A DNA stretch of 5,538 nucleotides. It comes from an uncultured Acetatifactor sp. (lineage in GTDB: Bacteria; Bacillota; Clostridia; Lachnospirales; Lachnospiraceae). The stretch covers positions 1 through 5,538 of the forward strand of contig CAJUNZ010000104.1 of the NCBI GenBank assembly GCA_910587755.1, written 5' to 3'. Below, one piece after another: positions 1-5,538 of this stretch (position 1 is the stretch's first letter; each line of letters begins with the position of its first letter). Position numbers and translations under genes: made by a program. The notes beneath the pieces are model-generated. The model saw only the letters and a program-made list of their open reading frames with translations. It made no database searches and was not told the origin of the DNA.

Positions 1-791
1 AATACAGGGATGTGCTGAAGCTACTGTATGTAATGACGGACGGCAGAACGGCATATTGTATTATGGGAATCGAAAACCAGACGAAAATTCATTACGCTCT
101 TCCAGTCAAGAATGGGGTTTATGATTTCCTCCAGCTGTCTCACCAGGTCAGTGAGGCGGCCAATGCCCATAGGCAGACCATGAAGAAATCACAATTGGAA
201 CAGCCAAATAATCTACAAGAAAAAGGGGAACCAACAAACGGTGAGTTTCTAAGCGGTTTCTGGAAGACAGACCGCCTTATTCCTGTGATTGCCCTTGTGA
301 TATATTTTGGCTCAGACAGTTGGGATGCGCCGCTCTCCCTGAAAGAAATGTATTCAAGTGTTGACAGCGTAATTCTTGCCCATGCACCAGACTACCATGT
401 AAACCTGATTGCTCCAAGGGAGACGTCAGATGATGAAATCAACGAATTCCACTCGAACCTACGGGAAGTGATGCTTTACATCAAGTATTCTAAAGATAAG
501 AAAACCTTGAATAAGGTTGTAAAAGAAGACATAAAGTTCCAAAGCATGGAAAGACAGGCAGCTGAAGTAATAAATATTGTTACGGGATCCAAACTGAAAT
601 ATCCCGAAGGGAAAGGAGACGTGAATATGTGTTTGGCAATTCAACAGATGCGGGAAGAAAGCGAAATTAAAGGTGCTGTAGAGGCATACAAGGACTTAGA
701 AGTATCTCTGGCAGACACAATAAAACGGATTGCAGAAAAATTTCATTTATCTGAGAGTGAATCCAATGAAGTAGTAAAACAGTACTGGTAG
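1..791 (+). CDS. Rpn-family PD-(D/E)XK nuclease / putative transposase, 5' partial
   Basis: The gene is cut by the left window edge: the frame is open to base 3, so the GTG at 12 is an internal valine and not the start. Counting that GTG as residue 1, the visible 259 residues hold the Rpn core. An Asp precedes residue 1 (Y-R-D-V-L-K), the GIENQ motif (residues 19-23) supplies the E-x-Q part of a PD-(D/E)XK active site, and LIPVIALVIYFG (89-100) followed by W104-D-A-P-L-S-L is the typical second signature. The C-terminal part carries the usual DVNMC segment (203-207) and a helical tail ending at TAG. Family members are DNA endonucleases linked to RecA-independent recombination (E. coli RpnA) and are often labelled transposases. 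Probably some 50-70 N-terminal residues are missing, estimated from the family. The visible part has no frameshift, so the gene may be intact. Base composition is more AT-rich than the genes to the right, which fits acquired DNA. Confidence 0.88.
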   Translation, partial: YRDVLKLLYVMTDGRTAYCIMGIENQTKIHYALPVKNGVYDFLQLSHQVSEAANAHRQTMKKSQLEQPNNLQEKGEPTNGEFLSGFWKTDRLIPVIALVIYFGSDSWDAPLSLKEMYSSVDSVILAHAPDYHVNLIAPRETSDDEINEFHSNLREVMLYIKYSKDKKTLNKVVKEDIKFQSMERQAAEVINIVTGSKLKYPEGKGDVNMCLAIQQMREESEIKGAVEAYKDLEVSLADTIKRIAEKFHLSESESNEVVKQYW

Positions 792-830
792 AAAGGCAGG
801 GGACCTGTTTAGGTATGAACGCCCCCTTTC
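791..830 (+). terminator. Hairpin at the rpn stop, possible terminator
   Basis: GAAAGG (791-796) pairs with CCTTTC (825-830), and GGG of the run at 799-802 pairs with CCC (822-824). A small inner ACCT/AGGT hairpin (803-806 with 811-814) sits within. The stem is bulged (CA at 797-798) and the following bases lack a T run, so this is at best a weak or decayed intrinsic terminator for rpn. It begins on the last base of the stop codon. Confidence 0.35.
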
Positions 831-877
831 AGTTTCTATCGGATAGTATTATATATCAATTTCTATAGACATTAGAA

Positions 878-901
878 CTCTCAACAGTGTTGAGAGATTT
901 T
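878..901 (+). terminator. Short perfect hairpin with T run, likely rpn terminator
   Basis: CTCTCAAC (878-885) and GTTGAGAG (889-896) form an 8-bp perfect stem with a 3-base loop, followed by ATTTT (897-901). It lies about 90 bases after the rpn stop. The T run is short, so strength is uncertain. It could equally be a leader structure for the small ORF that follows. Confidence 0.45.
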
Positions 902-939
902 AAAACAGGGATATAGAATAACAAAGGAGTGGACATCTT

Positions 940-1032
940 ATGATGGCGGCTGTCCAATACTGTTTTGAAAACGCTGACATACTGTCCAAATCCAACACCT
1001 GTGGCAATGAGTCAAGGCCCTTCGGGCTTTGA
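940..1032 (+). CDS. Possible 30-residue small protein or leader peptide
   Basis: A strong Shine-Dalgarno sequence (AAAGGAGT, 923-930) lies 9 bases before tandem ATG codons at 940 and 943. The frame begins MMAAVQYCFENADILSKSN and ends CGNESRPFGL at a TGA (1030-1032). It has no signal peptide, no clear membrane segment and two cysteines (residues 8 and 21). I do not recognise a family. The stop codon and the last ten or so codons lie within the long inverted repeat at 1003-1041, so translation would run into that hairpin. The peptide may be a leader for a regulatory structure, a real small protein, or a chance frame inside a repeated DNA element. The ribosome binding site is the main support. 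Confidence 0.35.
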   Translation: MMAAVQYCFENADILSKSNTCGNESRPFGL

Positions 1033-1041
1033 CTCATTGCC
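1003..1041. repeat. Long near-perfect inverted repeat (18-bp stem, 3-base loop)
   Basis: The outer arms GGCAATGAGTCAA (1003-1015) and TTGACTCATTGCC (1029-1041) are exactly complementary. The inner arms GGCCC (1016-1020) and GGGCT (1024-1028) extend the stem to 18 bp around a TTC loop. As + strand RNA the only non-Watson-Crick pair is a G-U (1016 with 1028); on the - strand the same position is an A-C mismatch. No T run follows on either side, so a classical intrinsic terminator is not clearly shown, though it may still block transcription between the convergent genes. A REP-like or mobile-element end hairpin is another possibility. Confidence 0.75.
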
Positions 1042-1118
1042 TGCGGAAATAAACTACGAACATATTTGCGGGATACATGGCCAGAGTCATAAGCGCAAAG
1101 AGAAGCAACTCCAGGATA

Positions 1119-3407
1119 TCACTCTGCCAGATACATTTTCAGGCCGTCCTCTATCTTCTGCAGCGTCTCCTCCTTGGACTGGGTTCCCGCCAGATAGGGC
1201 CCAAGACATTCAGTCAGCACTTCCCGTATCTTGGCGTCCTCCTTCACAGGCTTATCCAGGCCTTCACACATGGCAACCAACCGGTCCGCCGTCTCTTTGG
1301 GAAATGCCTTGGCATCAAAAACTTCGTATCCTCCGTCGTCCTGTTCGATCATAGTGGTCATGGAGAAGTCACTCCTGTCCTTTTCCGCCTGTCTGCGCAG
1401 GGAATCGTGATTTACCGGAAAAGAGCCATTGCTCTCCGTATCCTGCACCTGGCTGGACAGAGCAAAGCGCAGGAAATCTTTTGCCGTATCCAGGTACTGG
1501 CTCTGGGCGCGGACTCCCATCAAAAGGGAAGGGCTGAATCGGTTCTCAAAGGCGGTAAAATCCCCCTTGATATAGTCCACCATGGACATGGAGGACATGC
1601 AGTTTATAAAGCCACCTGCCCGGCTGAAGGCAAGTTTTGCCTTTCCTCCCAGATCCCACATGCTGTAGCATAATTCATTTTCAGGCCGGGTCGAAACAAT
1701 CCCGCAGTTGTCCCCAATGGCCTTCAAATACTCCAGATATCTGCCCATAACTTCCCTGTCCAGCTGTTTGTCCTTGACCATCTCCTCACAGAAATAAGGA
1801 TAAAATTTGTCCACCAGCTCCCCGGGAGTCTGATTTCCCAGGTAGCTCTCTGACTGCTGGGCCAGGAACGCTGCCAGGGATTCCACCGTTCCCATCTGTT
1901 CGGGAGTAATGTCCCGCCCCAGGGCCATATTGAAGGAGTACTGCAGGGGAACCCCGTAGCGTTTTCCGTCCTCCCTCACATAGGCTCCGGTAATATTGGA
2001 CATCACTTCCCCGCTCTCCTCCAGAGGCCTTATCAGTTCATCCAGATCTTCCAGAAGCCCCTTGGACACATAGGTTTCCATATTCAGGTCATCCAGCACC
2101 AGAATATCCGGTGCATCCTCCCCCAAAAGCAGGGTATTGAGCTTTTTGTATATGGCGTCAAAATCCGGTACGTCATAGCTGTACATGGCGTATTCGTACT
2201 CAATGTCGATCCGCACCTGGGGATTGGCCTTGTGATATAATGTTGCCGCCTGTTTCAGCAGAGAATTCTCATAAACGGTGTACAGTTTCAACACCTGGGT
2301 TACTTGGGAGACAGCGTCCGGATCATACTCATACCGATTCAGTTTCACCTTCCCGTCCACCTGAAACAGCCCGTAAATGCTCCCGTCCTCCAGGGCGGCC
2401 AGTCCCGTGCAGCTGCGGTCGGTGACAGCAAAATCTGTGTCCAGGCCCTCCACCAGCATCTCCCACTCTCCCTGGGGATCTCCTCCGGACAGGCGGAAGA
2501 TACCGTCCTCCCCGGCAGCCACCAGGGTACCGTCCTTCAGGGCTGTCAGTTTCATACTGCCGGAACCTCCTCCAAAGACAAACACATTGTCGCCGGCGCC
2601 GCCGGTGGGAAGGGGAATCACAGCCCCATCCTGGGCACGGCCCTCAGGCCGTTTTTCAATCTGCCCGCCGGTTCCATCCGAAGAGCGCAGATAGACATTT
2701 TTCCCGTCGGTGACAATGCCGCCCTCATAGACAGAGACGTCGGTGTCGCTCTCCAGCACCCTGCCGTCCTCCCCGGAGTGAAGATACAGCGTAGAATAGG
2801 AAATGGATACCAGAGTGCCGTTGTCCAGGGCGGCAAATCCCTGTATCATCTCATATCCGCCCCATTCCTCATTGGGGGTGGACCACTCCTTGGGCGTGAT
2901 CTCCTGGGCCGTGTCTCCCCCGCCTTTCCACAGGCGGCCCATAAAGGAATCCGTCCCCTCCTGCACATAACCTGTATATAGGTACTGGATTCCATCCTGT
3001 CCCTGGGAGATCTGTGCCTCCAGCCATCCTCCGCAGGACAGCTCCATGGAAGCCAGCCACTCCTGGGTTACATCCACAAAACCATCCTGCTGCTTCTCCC
3101 ACTCCCGCAGAATGGTCTTCTCCTCCTGCTCCATGGAAGTCAGCAGATGCAGCCTGCCTTCCACTGTAAAAAGCTGATGGATGGTTCCATCGGTCAGTTC
3201 CTGGGGCAGGATCTCTTCCTTCTCCACATATCTTCCTCTGGCAGAATCCGGCCCGCCGCCAGTCCCACTGGCGCTTTCCCCCGGAGTCTGTGAAACGCTG
3301 CCTTCTCCGGCTGTCTCCTCCTCGCCGCAGGCGCCCAGCACACCTGTGAGAAGGGTCAGGGACAGCACCGCAGCCAAAACCCTCTTCCACTTTGTCCTTT
3401 TCTTCAT
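1119..3407 (-). CDS. Lipoprotein with propeller-like N-terminal region and ABC solute-binding domain
   Basis: This 762-residue protein should be anchored on the outer face of the cell membrane. The start ATG (3407-3405) is set by a GGGAGGT site (3420-3414) 6 bases upstream. Residues 1-26 form a lipoprotein signal peptide (KKRTKWKR, a hydrophobic core, then lipobox L-G-A-C) with the acylated Cys at 27, followed by a Gly/Ser/Glu-rich linker to about residue 58. Residues 60-360 carry recurrent Asp-Gly turns followed by short beta strands (DGTIHQLF, DNGTLVSIS, DGKNVYLRS, DGTLVAAG, DGSIYGLF, DGKVKLNRY), suggesting a beta-propeller. From about 370 to the end lies a family-1 extracellular solute-binding domain: VLKLYTVYENSLLKQAATLY opens it, and PDILVLDD (433-440) with GLLEDLDELI (450-459) is its typical ligand-cleft segment. 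It is much longer than a usual sugar-binding protein (about 400-450 residues). No permease or ATPase gene is visible beside it. A sensing partner of the kinase encoded upstream is plausible; its ligand is unknown. Confidence 0.88.
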   Translation of the reverse strand: MKKRTKWKRVLAAVLSLTLLTGVLGACGEEETAGEGSVSQTPGESASGTGGGPDSARGRYVEKEEILPQELTDGTIHQLFTVEGRLHLLTSMEQEEKTILREWEKQQDGFVDVTQEWLASMELSCGGWLEAQISQGQDGIQYLYTGYVQEGTDSFMGRLWKGGGDTAQEITPKEWSTPNEEWGGYEMIQGFAALDNGTLVSISYSTLYLHSGEDGRVLESDTDVSVYEGGIVTDGKNVYLRSSDGTGGQIEKRPEGRAQDGAVIPLPTGGAGDNVFVFGGGSGSMKLTALKDGTLVAAGEDGIFRLSGGDPQGEWEMLVEGLDTDFAVTDRSCTGLAALEDGSIYGLFQVDGKVKLNRYEYDPDAVSQVTQVLKLYTVYENSLLKQAATLYHKANPQVRIDIEYEYAMYSYDVPDFDAIYKKLNTLLLGEDAPDILVLDDLNMETYVSKGLLEDLDELIRPLEESGEVMSNITGAYVREDGKRYGVPLQYSFNMALGRDITPEQMGTVESLAAFLAQQSESYLGNQTPGELVDKFYPYFCEEMVKDKQLDREVMGRYLEYLKAIGDNCGIVSTRPENELCYSMWDLGGKAKLAFSRAGGFINCMSSMSMVDYIKGDFTAFENRFSPSLLMGVRAQSQYLDTAKDFLRFALSSQVQDTESNGSFPVNHDSLRRQAEKDRSDFSMTTMIEQDDGGYEVFDAKAFPKETADRLVAMCEGLDKPVKEDAKIREVLTECLGPYLAGTQSKEETLQKIEDGLKMYLAE

Positions 3408-3564
3408 TCTGTTACCTCCCGCCCGTCCTGTCCGGAAAGGCTCATTTTTTAGATTTCCATTGATTTCAGCCCTGCAGAATCCGGCTTCCTCTCAACAAAC
3501 CCAATGGTAACAGAAAAATGTCAAAGGCCTGTGTCCGACTTGTGCCTAAGTTGTAAAATCTGAT

Positions 3565-3590
3565 GCCCGCCAGGAAATGCCCGCAGGCGG
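3565..3590 (-). terminator. Hairpin between the membrane protein gene and the lipoprotein gene
   Basis: On the - strand this starts 17 bases after the stop of the membrane protein gene. GCCTGC (3588-3583) pairs with GCGGGC (3570-3565) including a T-G wobble; an alternative register pairs CCGCC (3590-3586) with GGCGG (3571-3567). The - strand T run (ATTTT) comes several bases later, while on the + strand a TTTTT directly follows (3591-3595). It may attenuate transcription into the lipoprotein gene, or act on antisense transcripts. Strength and direction are uncertain. Confidence 0.35.
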
Positions 3591-3607
3591 TTTTTATTGG
3601 GAGGATT

Positions 3608-4468
3608 TTAGAGGGTTCCCAGATAAAAATGAAACTGAAATATTTCCACACTCTGGATCATCTGACCCTCCGGGTCGTCCGCCCGGCACAAAAATAAGTC
3701 TCCCGTTTTGACAGCGGCAAAAATCCCCCCGGAGCCCATGGGCTGATACAGAATTCCCTCCTGGGTCCACTGTCCTCCTGGCTCCCCTGTTTCCATGTCG
3801 AAGGAGCGGGCATACTCCTCCAAAACTGCCGAAAGCCCGCCGCCATCCTGGTACTCCAGAGAGACATAACAGTTTATCGAGGCGTCCAGAACCTGGCCGC
3901 TCACCCCGTTCAAAATCAATTCTGCCGTCATTTCCCGGCTCTGAAAGGACACGGTCCAGTAACTGTGAAACAGATCCTCTTTCCCCTGTACGCCCCCTTC
4001 TCCCGGGGACCAGAGATAACAGTATGCTTTGAACTCCTGCAACCCGGGCTCTGCCCCTTCTGTCCCGCTCAGCCCGAAATGGCGCATAAAAAAATCTTCC
4101 ACCCAGTCCCTGCCGCAGTCTATGGCCTGGACCATGGAGAGCTGTCCGGCCTGGGGTTCATGGGGATAGACATCCTGTCCGCTCCCCAGATCCTGCACCG
4201 CCTGCAGAAGCTGGTCTTCAGAGAGAATTGTCTTCTCCGTCACCTCCAGAACCTGGGTTTCCGTCTCCAGAACCTGCAGGGGCATGGTCACTATGCCGCT
4301 TCCCCGAAACAGGTTTTCCTTCTCCTGTCCCAGCCGCCCCTGCACCAGAAGCAGTCCCCCCAGGGCCGCTCCCAGGGCAAGAAAAATGCCCAGGAGATTA
4401 AAGAACACCCCTCCTGTTACCCCGTCAGATTCTCCACTGCTTCTGTTTTGAATTTCTCTCTTACTCAT
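3608..4468 (-). CDS. Membrane-anchored extracytoplasmic protein, unknown function, PepSY-like segment
   Basis: The protein has 286 residues: a short hydrophilic cytoplasmic N-terminus (1-19), one transmembrane helix (about 20-44) and an outside domain of about 240 residues, so a type II, single-pass layout. I do not recognise a named family. The stretch YWTVSFQSREMTAELILNGV (170-189) followed by SGQVLDASI resembles the end of a PepSY-type fold (W-x-V-x-F, then a strand, then a G-x-V/I-L turn), as found in extracytoplasmic accessory proteins of the YycH/YycI and YpeB kind; this is weak similarity by eye. The start ATG overlaps the kinase stop codon by 8 bases (ATGAGTAA) and has a GGAGGG site (4482-4477) 8 bases upstream, within the kinase gene, so the two are probably translationally coupled. 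The pairing suggests a role in controlling or assisting the kinase at the membrane. Its stop TAA is about 200 bases before the lipoprotein start. Confidence 0.8.
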   Translation of the reverse strand: MSKREIQNRSSGESDGVTGGVFFNLLGIFLALGAALGGLLLVQGRLGQEKENLFRGSGIVTMPLQVLETETQVLEVTEKTILSEDQLLQAVQDLGSGQDVYPHEPQAGQLSMVQAIDCGRDWVEDFFMRHFGLSGTEGAEPGLQEFKAYCYLWSPGEGGVQGKEDLFHSYWTVSFQSREMTAELILNGVSGQVLDASINCYVSLEYQDGGGLSAVLEEYARSFDMETGEPGGQWTQEGILYQPMGSGGIFAAVKTGDLFLCRADDPEGQMIQSVEIFQFHFYLGTL

Positions 4469-5538
4469 TTCTCTCTCCCTCCGGTTCCACTGCCACAGCC
4501 GCCCTGTTCTTTTGCGGCTGCTCCTGGCTGTCCCGGCACAGTTGTGGATCCATCTTCAGATAAAAACTCACCCTGGTCCCATGGCCTTTCCGGCTCTCAA
4601 ACTGCAGCCGGGAACCGTGGATCGCGGCGATCCGTTCCCCCAGGGCAAGCCCCAGGCCCGCCCCGTGCTGCTTTCTGGAACGGGCCTTGTCCACCATGTA
4701 GAAAGCCTCCGTGATACGGGAAAGCGCTTCCTCCTCCATGCCGCATCCGTCGTCCTCAACCCACACCAGATAGCCTTTCTGCCTTATTTCTTCCTTCCGG
4801 CCCCCTAACTCAATGCGGCCGGCCCCTGCCTTGATGGAATTATCCACCAGATTGATCAGAAGGGTTTTCAGCAGATCAAAGTCCGCCATCACATAAGCCT
4901 GCTCTGTCCGCAGGTGGAATTCTATGCCTTTATCCTGAAAAATGGGAGATAGGCTCTCCGCCACATCCGCCAGAAGCTCCTCCCCGGGCAGCTCCTGCAG
5001 GGGAAACTCCTGCCTGTGCAGCACAGTGAGTTCCATCAGTTTTAAGGAAAGGGCTTCCAGACGCATTCCCTCGTTCCAGATATGCCAGGAAGCCCTGCGG
5101 TTTTCCTCCCGGGAAAGTTCCTTCTGGTAGATGGTATCCGCATAACCGATAATGGAGGTAAGGGGCGTCTTCAGCTCGTGGGCAAAATTTGCCACAAAAT
5201 CTTCCTTCTCCTGTGCCGCTTGGGACAGTTCTCCGATCTTTCCCTCCACCGCAGCCGCCATCTGGTTAAAACTCTCCGCCAGAACACCGATTTCATCCCT
5301 GCCGCCCCGTGGAAGTCTCTCCTCATAACAACCTTCTGCCATGCGCCTGGCGGCCTTGGACATTCTCTTCAGAGGTCCCGTCAGCAGCGCGGACAGAATT
5401 CCCAGAAGCACCATTCCCGCCCCCAGGGCCACAAGATAACAGCGCGTGAAATACTGCCTCATGGTATCCTGCTGCCTCATTGTCTTGCTCACATCCCACT
5501 GCGTGACAAAATAGATCCGCCCGCTCCGGGAGAACACA
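4461..5538 (-). CDS. Sensor histidine kinase (HAMP, HisKA, HATPase), 5' partial
   Basis: The gene runs off the right window edge; the GTG at 5537 is an in-frame internal valine, so the true start and most of the sensor domain are not seen. Numbered from that codon, the visible 358 residues have the end of an extracytoplasmic region (1-32), a transmembrane helix (about 33-54), a HAMP linker (55-108, with DEIGVLAESFNQM), a HisKA helix with phosphoacceptor His120 in FAHELKTPLTSIIGY, then a HATPase domain with N box (LINLVDNSIKAG, Asn229 and Asn233), G1 box (DDGCG, 262-266), F box (EAFYMVDKARSR) and G2 box (GAGLGLAL, 292-299). All catalytic motifs look intact. A hydrophilic tail of about 30 residues follows the ATPase fold. 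This is the PhoR/VanS-like type, which signals to an OmpR-family regulator, likely encoded just upstream outside the window. It is the first visible gene of an operon with the coupled membrane protein gene. Confidence 0.95.
   Translation of the reverse strand, partial: VFSRSGRIYFVTQWDVSKTMRQQDTMRQYFTRCYLVALGAGMVLLGILSALLTGPLKRMSKAARRMAEGCYEERLPRGGRDEIGVLAESFNQMAAAVEGKIGELSQAAQEKEDFVANFAHELKTPLTSIIGYADTIYQKELSREENRRASWHIWNEGMRLEALSLKLMELTVLHRQEFPLQELPGEELLADVAESLSPIFQDKGIEFHLRTEQAYVMADFDLLKTLLINLVDNSIKAGAGRIELGGRKEEIRQKGYLVWVEDDGCGMEEEALSRITEAFYMVDKARSRKQHGAGLGLALGERIAAIHGSRLQFESRKGHGTRVSFYLKMDPQLCRDSQEQPQKNRAAVAVEPEGERNE

Larger units (their letters stand above)
792..1118. other. Structured spacer between convergent genes
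   Basis: This stretch separates the 3' ends of rpn (+) and the lipoprotein gene (-). It contains a hairpin at the rpn stop, a second hairpin with a short T run, a Shine-Dalgarno site with a 30-codon ORF, and a long inverted repeat; these are listed separately. On the - strand the reading frame of the lipoprotein gene stays open for 72 codons past its TGA, until a TAA at 902-900. The stretch 1042-1118 shows no structure I can name. Overall the segment looks more like an inserted repeat or small element than a plain spacer, but I do not recognise a named family. Confidence 0.5.

Noticed and set aside
890..919. Promoter-like TTGAGA (890-895) and TAGAAT (914-919), spacing 18
   Set aside because: Transcription would begin near 926, inside the Shine-Dalgarno site of the small ORF, and the -35 box lies in a hairpin arm. 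Not convincing as that ORF's promoter.
965..1354. 129-codon + strand open frame starting in the spacer
   Set aside because: It lacks a Shine-Dalgarno site, crosses the hairpin and continues antisense into the lipoprotein gene. The in-spacer frame at 940-1032 has far better start signals.
1077..1673. 198-codon + strand open frame opposite the end of the lipoprotein gene
   Set aside because: It lies antisense to a convincing coding sequence, has no ribosome binding site of note and its translation looks like random Pro/His/Gln-rich shadow sequence.
2304..2981. 225-codon + strand open frame
   Set aside because: Antisense shadow within the GC-rich lipoprotein gene; no recognisable motifs.
3466..3651. 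61-codon - strand open frame in the spacer before the lipoprotein gene
   Set aside because: It starts inside the membrane protein gene in another frame, has no ribosome binding site and no recognisable features.
4243..4276. Direct repeat of CTCCAGAACCTG, 21 bases apart
   Set aside because: It encodes two adjacent Gln-Val-Leu-Glu turns in the membrane protein; a small local duplication or chance, not a DNA-level element.
3965..4714. 249-codon + strand open frame across the membrane protein and kinase genes
   Set aside because: Spans two genes on the opposite strand; composition is Pro/Ser-rich shadow sequence and no domain is visible.

Overview
The window looks like a chromosomal piece of a gut-type Clostridium relative, most likely Lachnospiraceae. 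This is inferred from the style of the proteins: a Rpn-family nuclease of the kind common in that family, a Gram-positive lipoprotein solute-binding protein, a PhoR/VanS-like histidine kinase, and strong AGGAGG-type ribosome binding sites. The left ~1.1 kb is visibly more AT-rich than the remaining 4.4 kb, which is GC-rich.

Left part (1-791, + strand): the 3' portion of a Rpn-family PD-(D/E)XK nuclease gene whose beginning lies outside the window. Next comes a spacer of about 330 bases (792-1118) dense in structure: a hairpin right at the rpn stop, an 8-bp hairpin with a short T run, a strong Shine-Dalgarno site followed by a 30-codon ORF, and a long, almost perfect inverted repeat (18-bp stem) that contains the ORF's stop codon. 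It may be a dispersed repeat or a small regulatory/peptide element, and it is the least explained DNA here.

Right part (1119-5538, all - strand, read right to left): a sensor histidine kinase (5' end off the window), a membrane-anchored extracytoplasmic protein of unknown function whose start overlaps the kinase stop by 8 bases, and, after a ~200-base spacer with a hairpin, a large lipoprotein. This joins an N-terminal repeat region resembling a beta-propeller to a C-terminal family-1 ABC solute-binding domain. No permease or ATPase gene lies beside it within the window; its downstream neighbour is the convergent rpn gene. The layout suggests an envelope-sensing cassette: a two-component kinase (its response regulator probably just upstream, outside the window), an accessory membrane protein and a binding lipoprotein, rather than an ordinary uptake operon. 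This joint role is inference from gene order.

The rpn gene and the kinase cassette converge on the 792-1118 spacer, so the hairpins there may also act as transcription terminators from both sides.
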